This document shows positions 6,857-12,310 of a DNA stretch of 12,480 nucleotides, piece after piece. The notes under the pieces were generated by a model. It was not told the DNA's origin. It saw only the letters and a program-made list of their open reading frames with translations, and searched no databases. A program made the position numbers and the translations under genes. Location: assembly GCA_019314185.1 (NCBI GenBank), contig JAFCZU010000165.1:1-12480 (forward strand), given 5' to 3'. The DNA comes from Deltaproteobacteria bacterium. GTDB taxonomy: Bacteria > Desulfobacterota > Desulfobacteria > Desulfobacterales > ETH-SRB1. Numbering within the stretch: position 1 is the first letter of the stretch; each line of letters opens with the position of its first letter.

Positions 6857-7021
6857 TTACGCACCCTTCGCTGTCCTGTTTCTTGCTTTTCGTGTATTTC
6901 GTGGTTCATAAGTCCGCCTCGTCGCCCCGCGAATTTCTTCAACAGGCGCATCTTCATGCGCCTCAAGCCCTTTTAATGGACTATCGAGATGTATGTCTGC
7001 CGTGTGGATAAATTTAACCAT
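6857..7021 (-). pseudogene. YhaO/SbcD-like DNA repair exonuclease, N-terminal fragment (about 39 native codons)
   Basis: From the ATG at 7021 the frame reads MVKFIHTADIHLDSPLKGL, then EAHEDAPVEEIRGATRRTYE. This is the start of metallophosphoesterase nucleases of the YhaO/SbcD type, with the metal-binding D-x-H motif (ADIH). Family resemblance stops at about 6905, exactly where the 20-bp repeat begins; the frame then runs to a stop at 6857-6859. The rest of the nuclease (several hundred residues) is absent. The fragment begins about 130 nt downstream of promoter copy B, so it is probably still transcribed. Its stop lies just upstream of the ATG at 6831, so it could act as a short leader ORF for the YhcG-like gene. 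Confidence 0.75.
6887..6906 (-). repeat. 20-bp repeat AACCACGAAATACACGAAAA, inverted copy 2
   Basis: Exact inverted counterpart of 5733-5752. It directly follows the last recognisable YhaO-like codons. Together the copies bracket about 1.15 kb that holds only the YhcG-like gene. Confidence 0.85.
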
Positions 7022-7137
7022 AGATTTGATACCTATTTGATTTCCTTAACCAATTATTTTATAGTTTCTGAATATTCCTACAGACATTTTGAAGTTCAAA
7101 TTCCTTGCCAGCAGAACAACTCAAGAATCAGACTATA

Positions 7138-7212
7138 TCTTATGCAGATAGTGTTTGCATATCACAATTTTTAAAGTGTTTCAATTTGTTACATAGATAG
7201 CAGATATCTTTA
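7138..7212 (-). promoter_or_regulatory. Promoter and operator repeat, copy B (upstream of YhaO remnant/YhcG gene)
   Basis: On the minus strand the -35 TTGAAA (7184-7179) and the -10 TATGCA (7161-7156) are separated by 17 bp. The -10 box is one arm of a perfect dyad, TATGCA-N9-TGCATA (7141-7161). A protein bound there would cover the -10 and the start site. It shares about 65 bp with copy A, including identical -35, nearly identical spacer and the whole of TATGCAGATAGTGTTTG. Confidence 0.62.
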
Positions 7213-7236
7213 ATTTTAAGGGTGAGCTTAACATTG

Positions 7237-7286
7237 CGCGTCATGCAACACAAGATTAAGTCCTCTACCTGACGTGGCATGACGCG
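7237..7286. repeat. Perfect 10-bp inverted repeat with 30-bp loop
   Basis: CGCGTCATGC (7237-7246) pairs with GCATGACGCG (7277-7286). There is no T-tract, so it is not a typical intrinsic terminator. It could be the end of a mobile-element remnant or a protein-binding dyad; nothing decides between these. Confidence 0.5.
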
Positions 7287-7492
7287 TGCTTCCGGAATAT
7301 GAGATGTTGCCTTCTGTATTCTTGAAGTACATCGGCACTTGGATTTATGTCTCTTGCGAGGCTCAATATTCAGCCTGCACTTTCCCTTGTCAACGCTTCA
7401 CCGGCAATGTTACCATTACCAGCGCACTCAGGGCTGATTTGGGTGGCTAATCCTTAATCATAGGACACTTTCAGTCCCTACTTCTGCCGGTT

Positions 7493-8014
7493 TTAATCGG
7501 CGCTTTCAACCATAGACCCCTTTTTCATATTTCTAATAATTATCAAATGAGAATTAGCCCTTGATGTTGCGACATAAAGCAATTCGTCTTTCCTAACTTC
7601 CCTAATGGCATCTGTTTCTGTGAGAATAACAACCGGACTTTCCAGCCCTTTAAATGAATGAATTGTTGAGCAAAATATATTGTTTTCCATCCCTTGCTCA
7701 GTTCGTTGCCATGTTATAGGACAATTTGCAAAACAATCTCCTGTGTTCCATATTGATTTGCTTTCCTTGTGAGGTGTAAGAATCGTTATATCGGATGGAA
7801 CAACTTTCTCATTTCGTAAAAGGTCAGCAACGACTTTTCTCACAATCTCTTTCTCTGTACTCTGTGCGTTGATCTTAACAATTTCAGGAGACTGCCCCTC
7901 TGGGCCAATGGCCTCAGGTTTAATCTCCCCTCTGTAATACTTCATGGTTTCTTTATGAATTTCTTTGGTATTCCGGCAGTTTTCACACAGAGAAAAGGGT
8001 GGTGTTAGCGGCGG
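7493..8014 (-). pseudogene. SF1 (UvrD-like, possibly NERD-type) helicase, C-terminal 173 codons, 5' end removed by the IS21 element
   Basis: The frame is open from the transposon border at 8014 to the stop at 7493-7495. It contains FSLCENCRNTKEIH, the N-x-R-N-T motif (motif IV region) of UvrD-like helicases. Later it has CSTIHSFKGLESPVVILTE (motif V) and ELLYVATSRANSHLIII (motif VI). Walker A and B and the other N-terminal motifs are absent, because the sequence upstream of 8014 is the transposon. An internal ATG at 7945 could start 150 residues, but that product could not be an active ATPase. The order of motifs resembles nuclease-related-domain (NERD) helicases, but the N-terminus that would show this is missing. 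It is a different gene from the helicase at 934-2705. Confidence 0.8.
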
Positions 8015-8050
8015 TGTGAAAATGTCATAAAATGCCTGGTTTGAAAATGT
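8015..8050 (+). repeat. IS21 element terminal repeat, istB end
   Basis: TGTGAAAATGT at 8015-8025 and TTGAAAATGT at 8041-8050. The GAAAATGT cores are 25 bp apart, matching the spacing at the other end in opposite orientation. Confidence 0.75.
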
Positions 8051-8055
8051 ATCCC

Positions 8056-8096
8056 AAAAAAAGCCGGCAAATCATCATTTTTTGATCAGCCGGCTT
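8056..8096 (-). terminator. Rho-independent terminator of the istA-istB operon
   Basis: On the minus strand AAGCCGGC (8096-8089) pairs with GCCGGCTT (8068-8061), and a run of seven T residues follows (8062-8056). It lies 11 bp after the istB stop and just inside the end of the element. Confidence 0.85.
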
Positions 8097-8106
8097 AGGA
8101 TAAAAA

Positions 8107-8841
8107 TTATTCTTTTTTCTCTTCTCTCATCCGATAACTGTCCCCTTCAATAACGACTGCCTCCGTATGATGCAGCAATCTATCAAGCAATGCAGATGTA
8201 AGAGTGCTGTCATTGTTGAAGATTTTTGGCCATTCACGGAACACGCGATTTGTTGTAATAATAATGGAGCCTTGTTCATATCTCTGGCTTATAATCTGGA
8301 AGAGTAGATCTGCGCCTGTTTTATCAATGGGAAGGTAGCCAAGTTCATCAAGATAAAGCAGGCTTGGTTTGAGGTATTTTTTCAGTTCCTGCTTCAATAG
8401 ACCTGCGCGTTGTGCTGCGACCATATTATTGACAGCATCAATGGCGGAGGTGAACAATACCGTATTAGTTTTAAGACAGGCCTGATACCCCAAAGCTGTA
8501 GCAATATGGGTTTTGCCAACACCAACAGAACCTATAAATATGACATTACTTTTTTTCTCGATGAACTTCAAACGGAACAAGTTTTCAATTTGAACCCGGT
8601 TGATTTTTTTAGGCCAGGACCAGTTAAAGTGATCCATGGTTTTTATTACAGGGAATTTAGCCATATGGATTCGGCGCTGGATCATTCTATCCCTGCGCAG
8701 GCCTGATTCCTGCTTAATCAGTTCTGATAGAAAATGAGTATGTGTCCATTCTTTGCGGGCTGCTGTTGCTGCAACCGATTCATAGTTTTCTCTGATATAA
8801 GGCAGTTTTAAATATGACATGTGGTTTTCTAAATCAGTCAT
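8107..8841 (-). CDS. istB: IstB, AAA+ ATPase of IS21-family transposition
   Basis: 244 residues, the usual IstB length. Walker A is GSVGVGKTH (about 104-112) and Walker B is LLYLDELGYLP (about 161-171). IIITTNRVFREW (about 193-204) is the sensor-1 region typical of IstB. Family knowledge: IstB is a DnaA/DnaC-like ATPase that oligomerises on DNA, selects the target and activates the IstA transposase. The start ATG overlaps the end of istA by 8 nt (8834-8841) and is preceded by GGAGATAAAA within istA, so the two are translated together. A terminator follows directly. No defect was seen. Confidence 0.95.
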   Translation of the reverse strand: MTDLENHMSYLKLPYIRENYESVAATAARKEWTHTHFLSELIKQESGLRRDRMIQRRIHMAKFPVIKTMDHFNWSWPKKINRVQIENLFRLKFIEKKSNVIFIGSVGVGKTHIATALGYQACLKTNTVLFTSAIDAVNNMVAAQRAGLLKQELKKYLKPSLLYLDELGYLPIDKTGADLLFQIISQRYEQGSIIITTNRVFREWPKIFNNDSTLTSALLDRLLHHTEAVVIEGDSYRMREEKKE

Positions 8842-10306
8842 TTTTATCTCCTATGCTGTAAACCGAGAAGTCCGGCGGGTTAATGGTTAAATCCAGTAAA
8901 TCACTACTTCTGGTAACATGAAGTGCCCCCGGCTCTTCGGCCGGGCGTAATCGCTGTTCTAAAATGTTGGTAATATATTCACTTGAGAAAGCATCAAATT
9001 TAATAGCGTCCTCAATAGCCAGGGCAATCTGTTCTTTAGGATAAATTTCACTTAAAGCAACAATTTTCCGGATATGAAGGAACGGGTTTAACCGACGATG
9101 TCCTAATTGCATGTAATACTCTTTTGCCTTATCGGATAAGGTTAAAAACCGCATGTAGATTGCCTGATCCGACGCTTTTTTTCTTTGGGCCAACAATATT
9201 TTTGAATGATCCGGATTTTGTATGTCCTGCTTGCGATCATAACTTCTGGCATGCCGGGCAACCAAATCTTTCCCATGATACAGGCAAATCCGGTCCGTGT
9301 ATTTTTTTAAAGTAAGTCTGACACCGGCCAATTGTGCCGGAACCGTATACCTGTTGCCGTCAAGGCTTATCCTGTATTGTGGTGAAGCTCTGACCTGACT
9401 GATTTGGCTGACATCATAGGGGGTTGCAGGTAACCGCCCAAGATGAGAGGATTCTTCTTTGAACATATCCAAAGGACGTTTGCCGGTTTCTCCATGGGTT
9501 CTGACATTGGCTATTGTGTCAACCCAAGTTTTTGCCACAGGCTCCATCACACAAAAGTCCGGTATATCCAAGCCGTTCAAAAGATTCTTTTTTACATAGC
9601 CCACTGCATTTTCCACACGGCCTTTTTCATTGCCTTTACCCACATTACAGGCAGCGATTGAGAACCCGTAGTAGTTTGCAAAATCAAGATATCCAGGGTT
9701 GAATACCGGCGCGCACCCAACGGTTCTTTTCAGCACAGCGGATTTGAGATTATCCACCATGATTTTTTGGGGAACCGCACCAAAAAAATGAAATGCATTC
9801 AGATGGCATCCTAAAAAATGTTCCATGGTTTGAGATACTGTAAATTCAAGGTACATCATCCGGCTGTGGCACAGCACCATCACAAAAAAGCTTAATCTGC
9901 GGGTGGTCGAACCTACACGAACCGTTCCATATGATCCCCAGTCCACCTGGGCGCACTCACCCGGGGCAAATTCCAGTTTTAAATATGCTTTTATTTTAGG
10001 AGGACGGATCTTTCTGACATAATCTTCCACAATGGTGATTCTTCCTTTAAATCCGTCTTCTTTAATACGCTGGTAAATCTGTCGCGCTGTAAAGGCATGT
10101 TTTTCCAGCATTTGAATAATATGGTCTTTAAAAGGATCAAGCTTGCTCTTACGCGGTGTTGATTTTCTTGCCCGGTATCTTTTTTCATTTGCCCAAATTG
10201 CCACTGTTCGCTGATCCAATCCCAGTTTGTTGGCTATCTGGCTGTATTTTAAATAATCTCGGGTAAAATAATTTCTGATCCGCACATAGGTTTCATAATC
10301 AATCAT
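8834..10306 (-). CDS. istA: IstA, DDE transposase of an IS21-family element
   Basis: 490 residues, normal for IstA. The N-terminal helix-turn-helix is YSQIANKLGLDQRTVAIWAN (about 21-40). The rve-type catalytic core shows Asp122 (QVDWG), Asp185 (MVDNLK) and Glu232 (GRVENAVGY), a complete DDE triad. A beta-rich C-terminal domain follows (YRISLDGNRYTVPAQL). It cuts and joins the element ends with IstB. The ATG overlaps the stop of the upstream accessory gene (ATGA, 10303-10306) and is preceded by GGGAGGTGG. The gene appears intact, so the element may still be able to move. Confidence 0.96.
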   Translation of the reverse strand: MIDYETYVRIRNYFTRDYLKYSQIANKLGLDQRTVAIWANEKRYRARKSTPRKSKLDPFKDHIIQMLEKHAFTARQIYQRIKEDGFKGRITIVEDYVRKIRPPKIKAYLKLEFAPGECAQVDWGSYGTVRVGSTTRRLSFFVMVLCHSRMMYLEFTVSQTMEHFLGCHLNAFHFFGAVPQKIMVDNLKSAVLKRTVGCAPVFNPGYLDFANYYGFSIAACNVGKGNEKGRVENAVGYVKKNLLNGLDIPDFCVMEPVAKTWVDTIANVRTHGETGKRPLDMFKEESSHLGRLPATPYDVSQISQVRASPQYRISLDGNRYTVPAQLAGVRLTLKKYTDRICLYHGKDLVARHARSYDRKQDIQNPDHSKILLAQRKKASDQAIYMRFLTLSDKAKEYYMQLGHRRLNPFLHIRKIVALSEIYPKEQIALAIEDAIKFDAFSSEYITNILEQRLRPAEEPGALHVTRSSDLLDLTINPPDFSVYSIGDKND

Positions 10307-10683
10307 CGACCACCTCCCACGGCATTGTTCAGGATATCCGACAGACTCATCATCTGCCCTGATTTGCGGGTATCGACGCTGGGCTCAAGGCTGAGAACCT
10401 GGTATATGGGTTCCTGCCATGCGATCAAGTTGTTTTTGATCAAACCTGCTCTGGCTTCTTTCAAAGTCTGTATATCCATAGCCAGTTTTTTTATAATGGA
10501 TTTGTCCGAATAATAGCTTAAGCCTTTGACATCAGATACACAGACCAAAAACAAATACAGGGCTGACTGCTCATGGGTACAGGATTCAATATACTTGTAT
10601 TTAACCAGTCGGTGATCGACCCATCTGAAGCTGTTGGGTATTTTCCTGATTCTTTGTTTTAAAATTGGACTTTTTACAATCAT
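10303..10683 (-). CDS. IS21 accessory protein, winged-helix-like, 126 aa
   Basis: I start this at the ATG at 10683, which follows AAGGAGGAGCCC; an ATG further upstream at 10767 has no comparable site and lies inside the preceding gene. The product begins MIVKSPILKQRIRKIPNSF. A helical stretch then runs through SALYLFLVCVSDVKGLSYYSDKSIIKKLAM and KEARAGLIKNNLIAWQEPIYQVLSL. This alternation resembles a winged helix-turn-helix of the kind seen in replication or transcription regulators. I recall such small genes between a zinc-ribbon gene and istA in some IS21-type elements of Desulfobacterota and related bacteria; their function is not established. It overlaps the previous gene by 83 nt and istA by 4 nt, so all four genes form one operon. 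Confidence 0.75.
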   Translation of the reverse strand: MIVKSPILKQRIRKIPNSFRWVDHRLVKYKYIESCTHEQSALYLFLVCVSDVKGLSYYSDKSIIKKLAMDIQTLKEARAGLIKNNLIAWQEPIYQVLSLEPSVDTRKSGQMMSLSDILNNAVGGGR

Positions 10684-11176
10684 GGGCTCCTCCTTGGTTT
10701 TGGGTTTGAAAAAATAAAATTTCCTGCCCGGATTGTTCCATACGAAGGAGGGTGTTGGCGATGTCATCTTGTAACGCAGAGCCGGTTAAATTGGAGATTA
10801 GCCCTATAATAACAGGAGATTGCGCCATTAAGAGATCTTGTAACGCATGTTTTTGGGGCTGCGCATCAATTTGACTGTTATCTTCTTTGTTTTCAGTGGG
10901 TTGTGGCGTTAAGTGATCTTGTAACGCAGTTGAGCGGTTTGTCCGTTTCCAATATTCGGGGGTGTTTTCCCTCCATTGTTGAACCCTCTCTACATTGTCA
11001 GGACCTCGAAAATAGTCTTTGTTTTCAGGTTTACTCAACCATTTTTTTTGGCTGGCCGCTTTGCTTGCTTTTCGACAAGGAGTTTTTTCACAATAATTCT
11101 GCTTTTCCCTGTTTCGGTGATCCGGCACAAATAACTGCCTGCAATGACAACATTTTTTCTTTTGTGTTTTTTTCAT
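10601..11176 (-). CDS. IS21 accessory protein with Cys-rich zinc-ribbon-like N-terminus, 191 aa
   Basis: The ATG at 11176 lies about 10 nt after GGAGG; an in-frame ATG at 11185 is too close to that site. The N-terminus has CCHCRQLF, HRNREKQNYC and PCRKASKAASQKKWL: a CxxC followed by C-x4-C, which suggests a zinc-binding knuckle. DYFRGPDNVERVQQWRENTP follows. The second half is Gln-rich and low in complexity. It contains the phrase ALQD three times, the last two followed by related text, so it may have grown by short duplications. The conserved front half matches a protein I associate with IS21-like elements in Desulfobacterota; its role in transposition is unknown. It is the first gene of the transposon operon and overlaps the next gene. 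Confidence 0.75.
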   Translation of the reverse strand: MKKTQKKKCCHCRQLFVPDHRNREKQNYCEKTPCRKASKAASQKKWLSKPENKDYFRGPDNVERVQQWRENTPEYWKRTNRSTALQDHLTPQPTENKEDNSQIDAQPQKHALQDLLMAQSPVIIGLISNLTGSALQDDIANTLLRMEQSGQEILFFQTQNQGGAHDCKKSNFKTKNQENTQQLQMGRSPTG

Positions 11177-11316
11177 CCACAACATGCCTCCAGATAGAAT
11201 CCATAATTAAAGACATGATTGTGCCAGTGAAAAAATCTTTCAAGAAGAAGAGAAGAATATGAAGAAAATTAATTGAATTTTTATTTTAAAGTGGAAGAAA
11301 AAGAAAAGAAGAATAC

Positions 11317-11352
11317 GCATTTTCAGTCCGGGAAGGTAATTACATTTTCAGA
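11317..11352 (-). repeat. IS21 element terminal repeat, accessory-gene end
   Basis: CATTTTCA occurs at 11318-11325 and 11343-11350, the complements of TGAAAATG 25 bp apart. It matches 8015-8050 in inverted orientation with no gaps. Confidence 0.75.
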
Positions 11353-11436
11353 TCGGCCCTGACGAAGCTCTTAAACGACATTGCTTTGGACAAAAAGTAT
11401 AAGGATCATTTTTTGAAAGGCAATCCTGAGCAATAA
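11353..11436 (+). pseudogene. 3' tail of an unknown gene cut by the IS21 element
   Basis: From the transposon border the plus strand reads SALTKLLNDIALDKKYKDHF, then LKGNPEQ and a stop at 11434-11436. It is hydrophilic, helix-like and looks like a genuine protein C-terminus. I do not recognise the family. It cannot be the missing front of the helicase on the other side of the element, because it reads on the opposite strand and is itself a C-terminus. This supports a deletion at the insertion site. The tail is only 27 residues, so the coding claim is tentative. Confidence 0.35.
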
Positions 11437-11569
11437 TTAATATTTAAGATGCGACCCTGTTACTTTTTCTGTTGCTTCCCCAAAGGCCTGCGCCATCTTC
11501 AGTCTTTTTCCGACTTCCGACATCTGAGATCTGACCTCTGTCTTTTCCTGCACCCCTGCCAACTTTTTC
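11437..11569. other. Intergenic with short degenerate TCTGACC-type repeats
   Basis: Around 11508-11542 the motif TTCCGACATCTGAGATCTGA recurs in an 8-bp-like rhythm (TCCGACA, TCTGAGA, TCTGACC, TCTGTCT). Such strings are common non-coding repeat debris. A minus-strand frame of 63 codons spans it but shows no domain and overlaps the toxin promoter, so I do not call it. Confidence 0.4.
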
Positions 11570-11598
11570 TTGACAAATCGTCCCATAATAGGTACATA
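11570..11598 (+). promoter_or_regulatory. Promoter of the toxin-antitoxin operon
   Basis: A consensus -35 TTGACA (11570-11575) is followed 17 bp later by TACATA (11593-11598). A better -10 sequence, TATAAT (11599-11604), is 23 bp away. The toxin ATG is at 11607, so the transcript would be leaderless or nearly so unless translation begins later. The AT-rich alternation over 11593-11608 could also serve as antitoxin operator. Confidence 0.6.
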
Positions 11599-11606
11599 TA
11601 TAATAT

Positions 11607-11966
11607 ATGGATGTAAAAAGAAGAACAATTATTGATGTTCAGTTTTATAAGTCAGACGCAGGGGGTATCCCTGTCAAGGAATGGTTAAAAAAATTGACCG
11701 TCGCTGACAGAAAAAATATCGGTGATGATATCCGGACTGTTGAATTTGGATGGCCTATTGGTATGCCACTTGTTGAAAAAATAGATATGAACTTATGGGA
11801 AGTCCGTTCTAATTTATCAAACAACCGGATTTCCAGAGTTCTTTTCACGGTATACAGCGATATGATGGTTCTTTTACATGCCTTTATCAAAAAAACCTCA
11901 AAAACGCCCAAGAACGATCTGAAGACAGCAAAACGACGTATGTCACATATTAAAAGGAGAAAATAA
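11607..11966 (+). CDS. higB: RelE/HigB-like toxin, phage Gp49-like family (DUF891)
   Basis: 119 residues. The pattern VQFYKSDAGGIPVKEWLKKL near the start, then VEFGWPIGMPLVEKI, LWEVRSNLSNNRISRVLFT and LLHAFIKKTSKTP, is typical of the Gp49/HigB branch of RelE-fold toxins. Family knowledge: these cut mRNA on the ribosome and are held inactive by a cognate antitoxin. The toxin gene comes first, as in higBA loci, and its stop directly abuts the antitoxin start. The ATG at 11607 lies close to the -10 region with no Shine-Dalgarno, which suggests weak or leaderless translation and would keep toxin low relative to antitoxin. The frame is complete. Confidence 0.9.
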   Translation: MDVKRRTIIDVQFYKSDAGGIPVKEWLKKLTVADRKNIGDDIRTVEFGWPIGMPLVEKIDMNLWEVRSNLSNNRISRVLFTVYSDMMVLLHAFIKKTSKTPKNDLKTAKRRMSHIKRRK

Positions 11967-12254
11967 ATGATCAGAACTAATAAAAATTTAGGCGGGAGTT
12001 TCAATGATTTTCTTAAAGAAGAAGGTATCCTTGAAAAATGCACGGAAACGGCCATCAAAAGAGTCTTAGCTTGGCAAATAGAACAGGAAATGAAAAAGAA
12101 CAACCTGTCTAAATCAGCTATGGCAAGAAAAATGAAAACAAGCCGATCATCCCTTGACAGAATCCTTGACCCTATCAATGAATCAGTGACATTACATACC
12201 TTAAAAAAGGCAGCTCATGCCGTCGGTCGAACAGTAAAGCTCGAATTAGCCTAA
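11967..12254 (+). CDS. higA: XRE-family antitoxin (HigA-like)
   Basis: 95 residues. An N-terminal arm (MIRTNKNLGGSFNDFL) precedes a helix-turn-helix: LAWQIEQEMKKNNLSKSAMA and RKMKTSRSSLDRILDP (about 33-70), then TLHTLKKAAHAVGRTVKLEL. This arrangement matches antitoxins paired with Gp49-like toxins. Family knowledge: it binds and neutralises the toxin and represses the shared promoter. The ATG directly follows the toxin stop (TAA then ATG), and AAGGAGA lies 6 nt upstream, much stronger than anything before the toxin, so antitoxin should be made in excess. The next gene converges from the right edge. Confidence 0.9.
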   Translation: MIRTNKNLGGSFNDFLKEEGILEKCTETAIKRVLAWQIEQEMKKNNLSKSAMARKMKTSRSSLDRILDPINESVTLHTLKKAAHAVGRTVKLELA

Positions 12255-12270
12255 AAACCAGCACCAATGC

Positions 12271-12306
12271 AATCCCAAAGGGATTCATCCAAACTCCGAA
12301 GGAGTT
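12271..12306. repeat. Two small hairpin repeats in tandem
   Basis: AATCCC-AAA-GGGATT (12271-12285) and AACTCC-GAA-GGAGTT (12292-12306) are perfect 6-bp stems with 3-base loops. Each is followed by CATCC, and a third TTCATCC occurs at 12314-12320. They lie between convergent genes and may protect or end both transcripts, or be a short palindromic repeat family. No T-tract follows. Confidence 0.65.
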
Positions 12307-12310
12307 CATC

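Larger units (their letters stand above)
7022..7492. other. Intergenic: leader of the YhaO remnant, promoter copy B and an unassigned stretch
   Basis: 7022-7137 is the probable untranslated leader. 7138-7212 is promoter copy B. 7213-7492 holds no gene I can support on either strand. It is less AT-rich than its surroundings and contains the dyad at 7237-7286. Its texture differs from the flanks, so it may be a remnant of a mobile element, but I could not identify one. Confidence 0.4.
8015..11352 (-). mobile_element. IS21-family insertion sequence with two accessory genes (about 3.3 kb)
   Basis: The element holds four minus-strand genes in the order zinc-ribbon gene, winged-helix-like gene, istA, istB, with overlapping start and stop codons. 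Its ends are an ungapped imperfect inverted repeat: 8015-8049 and the complement of 11352-11318 match at about 26 of 35 positions. Each end carries TGAAAATG twice, 25 bp apart, the repeated terminal arrangement expected of IS21-type ends. The outer bases are TGTGAAAATG and TCTGAAAATG. The flanks (GCGGCGG on the left, TCGGCCC on the right) show no clear target duplication. At about 3.3 kb it is longer than a simple two-gene IS21 (2-2.5 kb) because of the accessory genes. Confidence 0.85.

Noticed and set aside
7213..7492. Group II intron or reverse-transcriptase remnant
   Set aside because: No domain V-like hairpin or reverse-transcriptase motif could be found by eye.
10683..10767. Longer start for the winged-helix accessory gene
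   Set aside because: The extra codons fall inside the preceding gene and lack a ribosome-binding site, whereas AAGGAGGAG precedes the ATG at 10683.
11437..11628. 63-codon minus-strand frame
   Set aside because: It overlaps the toxin promoter and start, and its middle is the degenerate TCTGACC-type repeat; no domain is visible.
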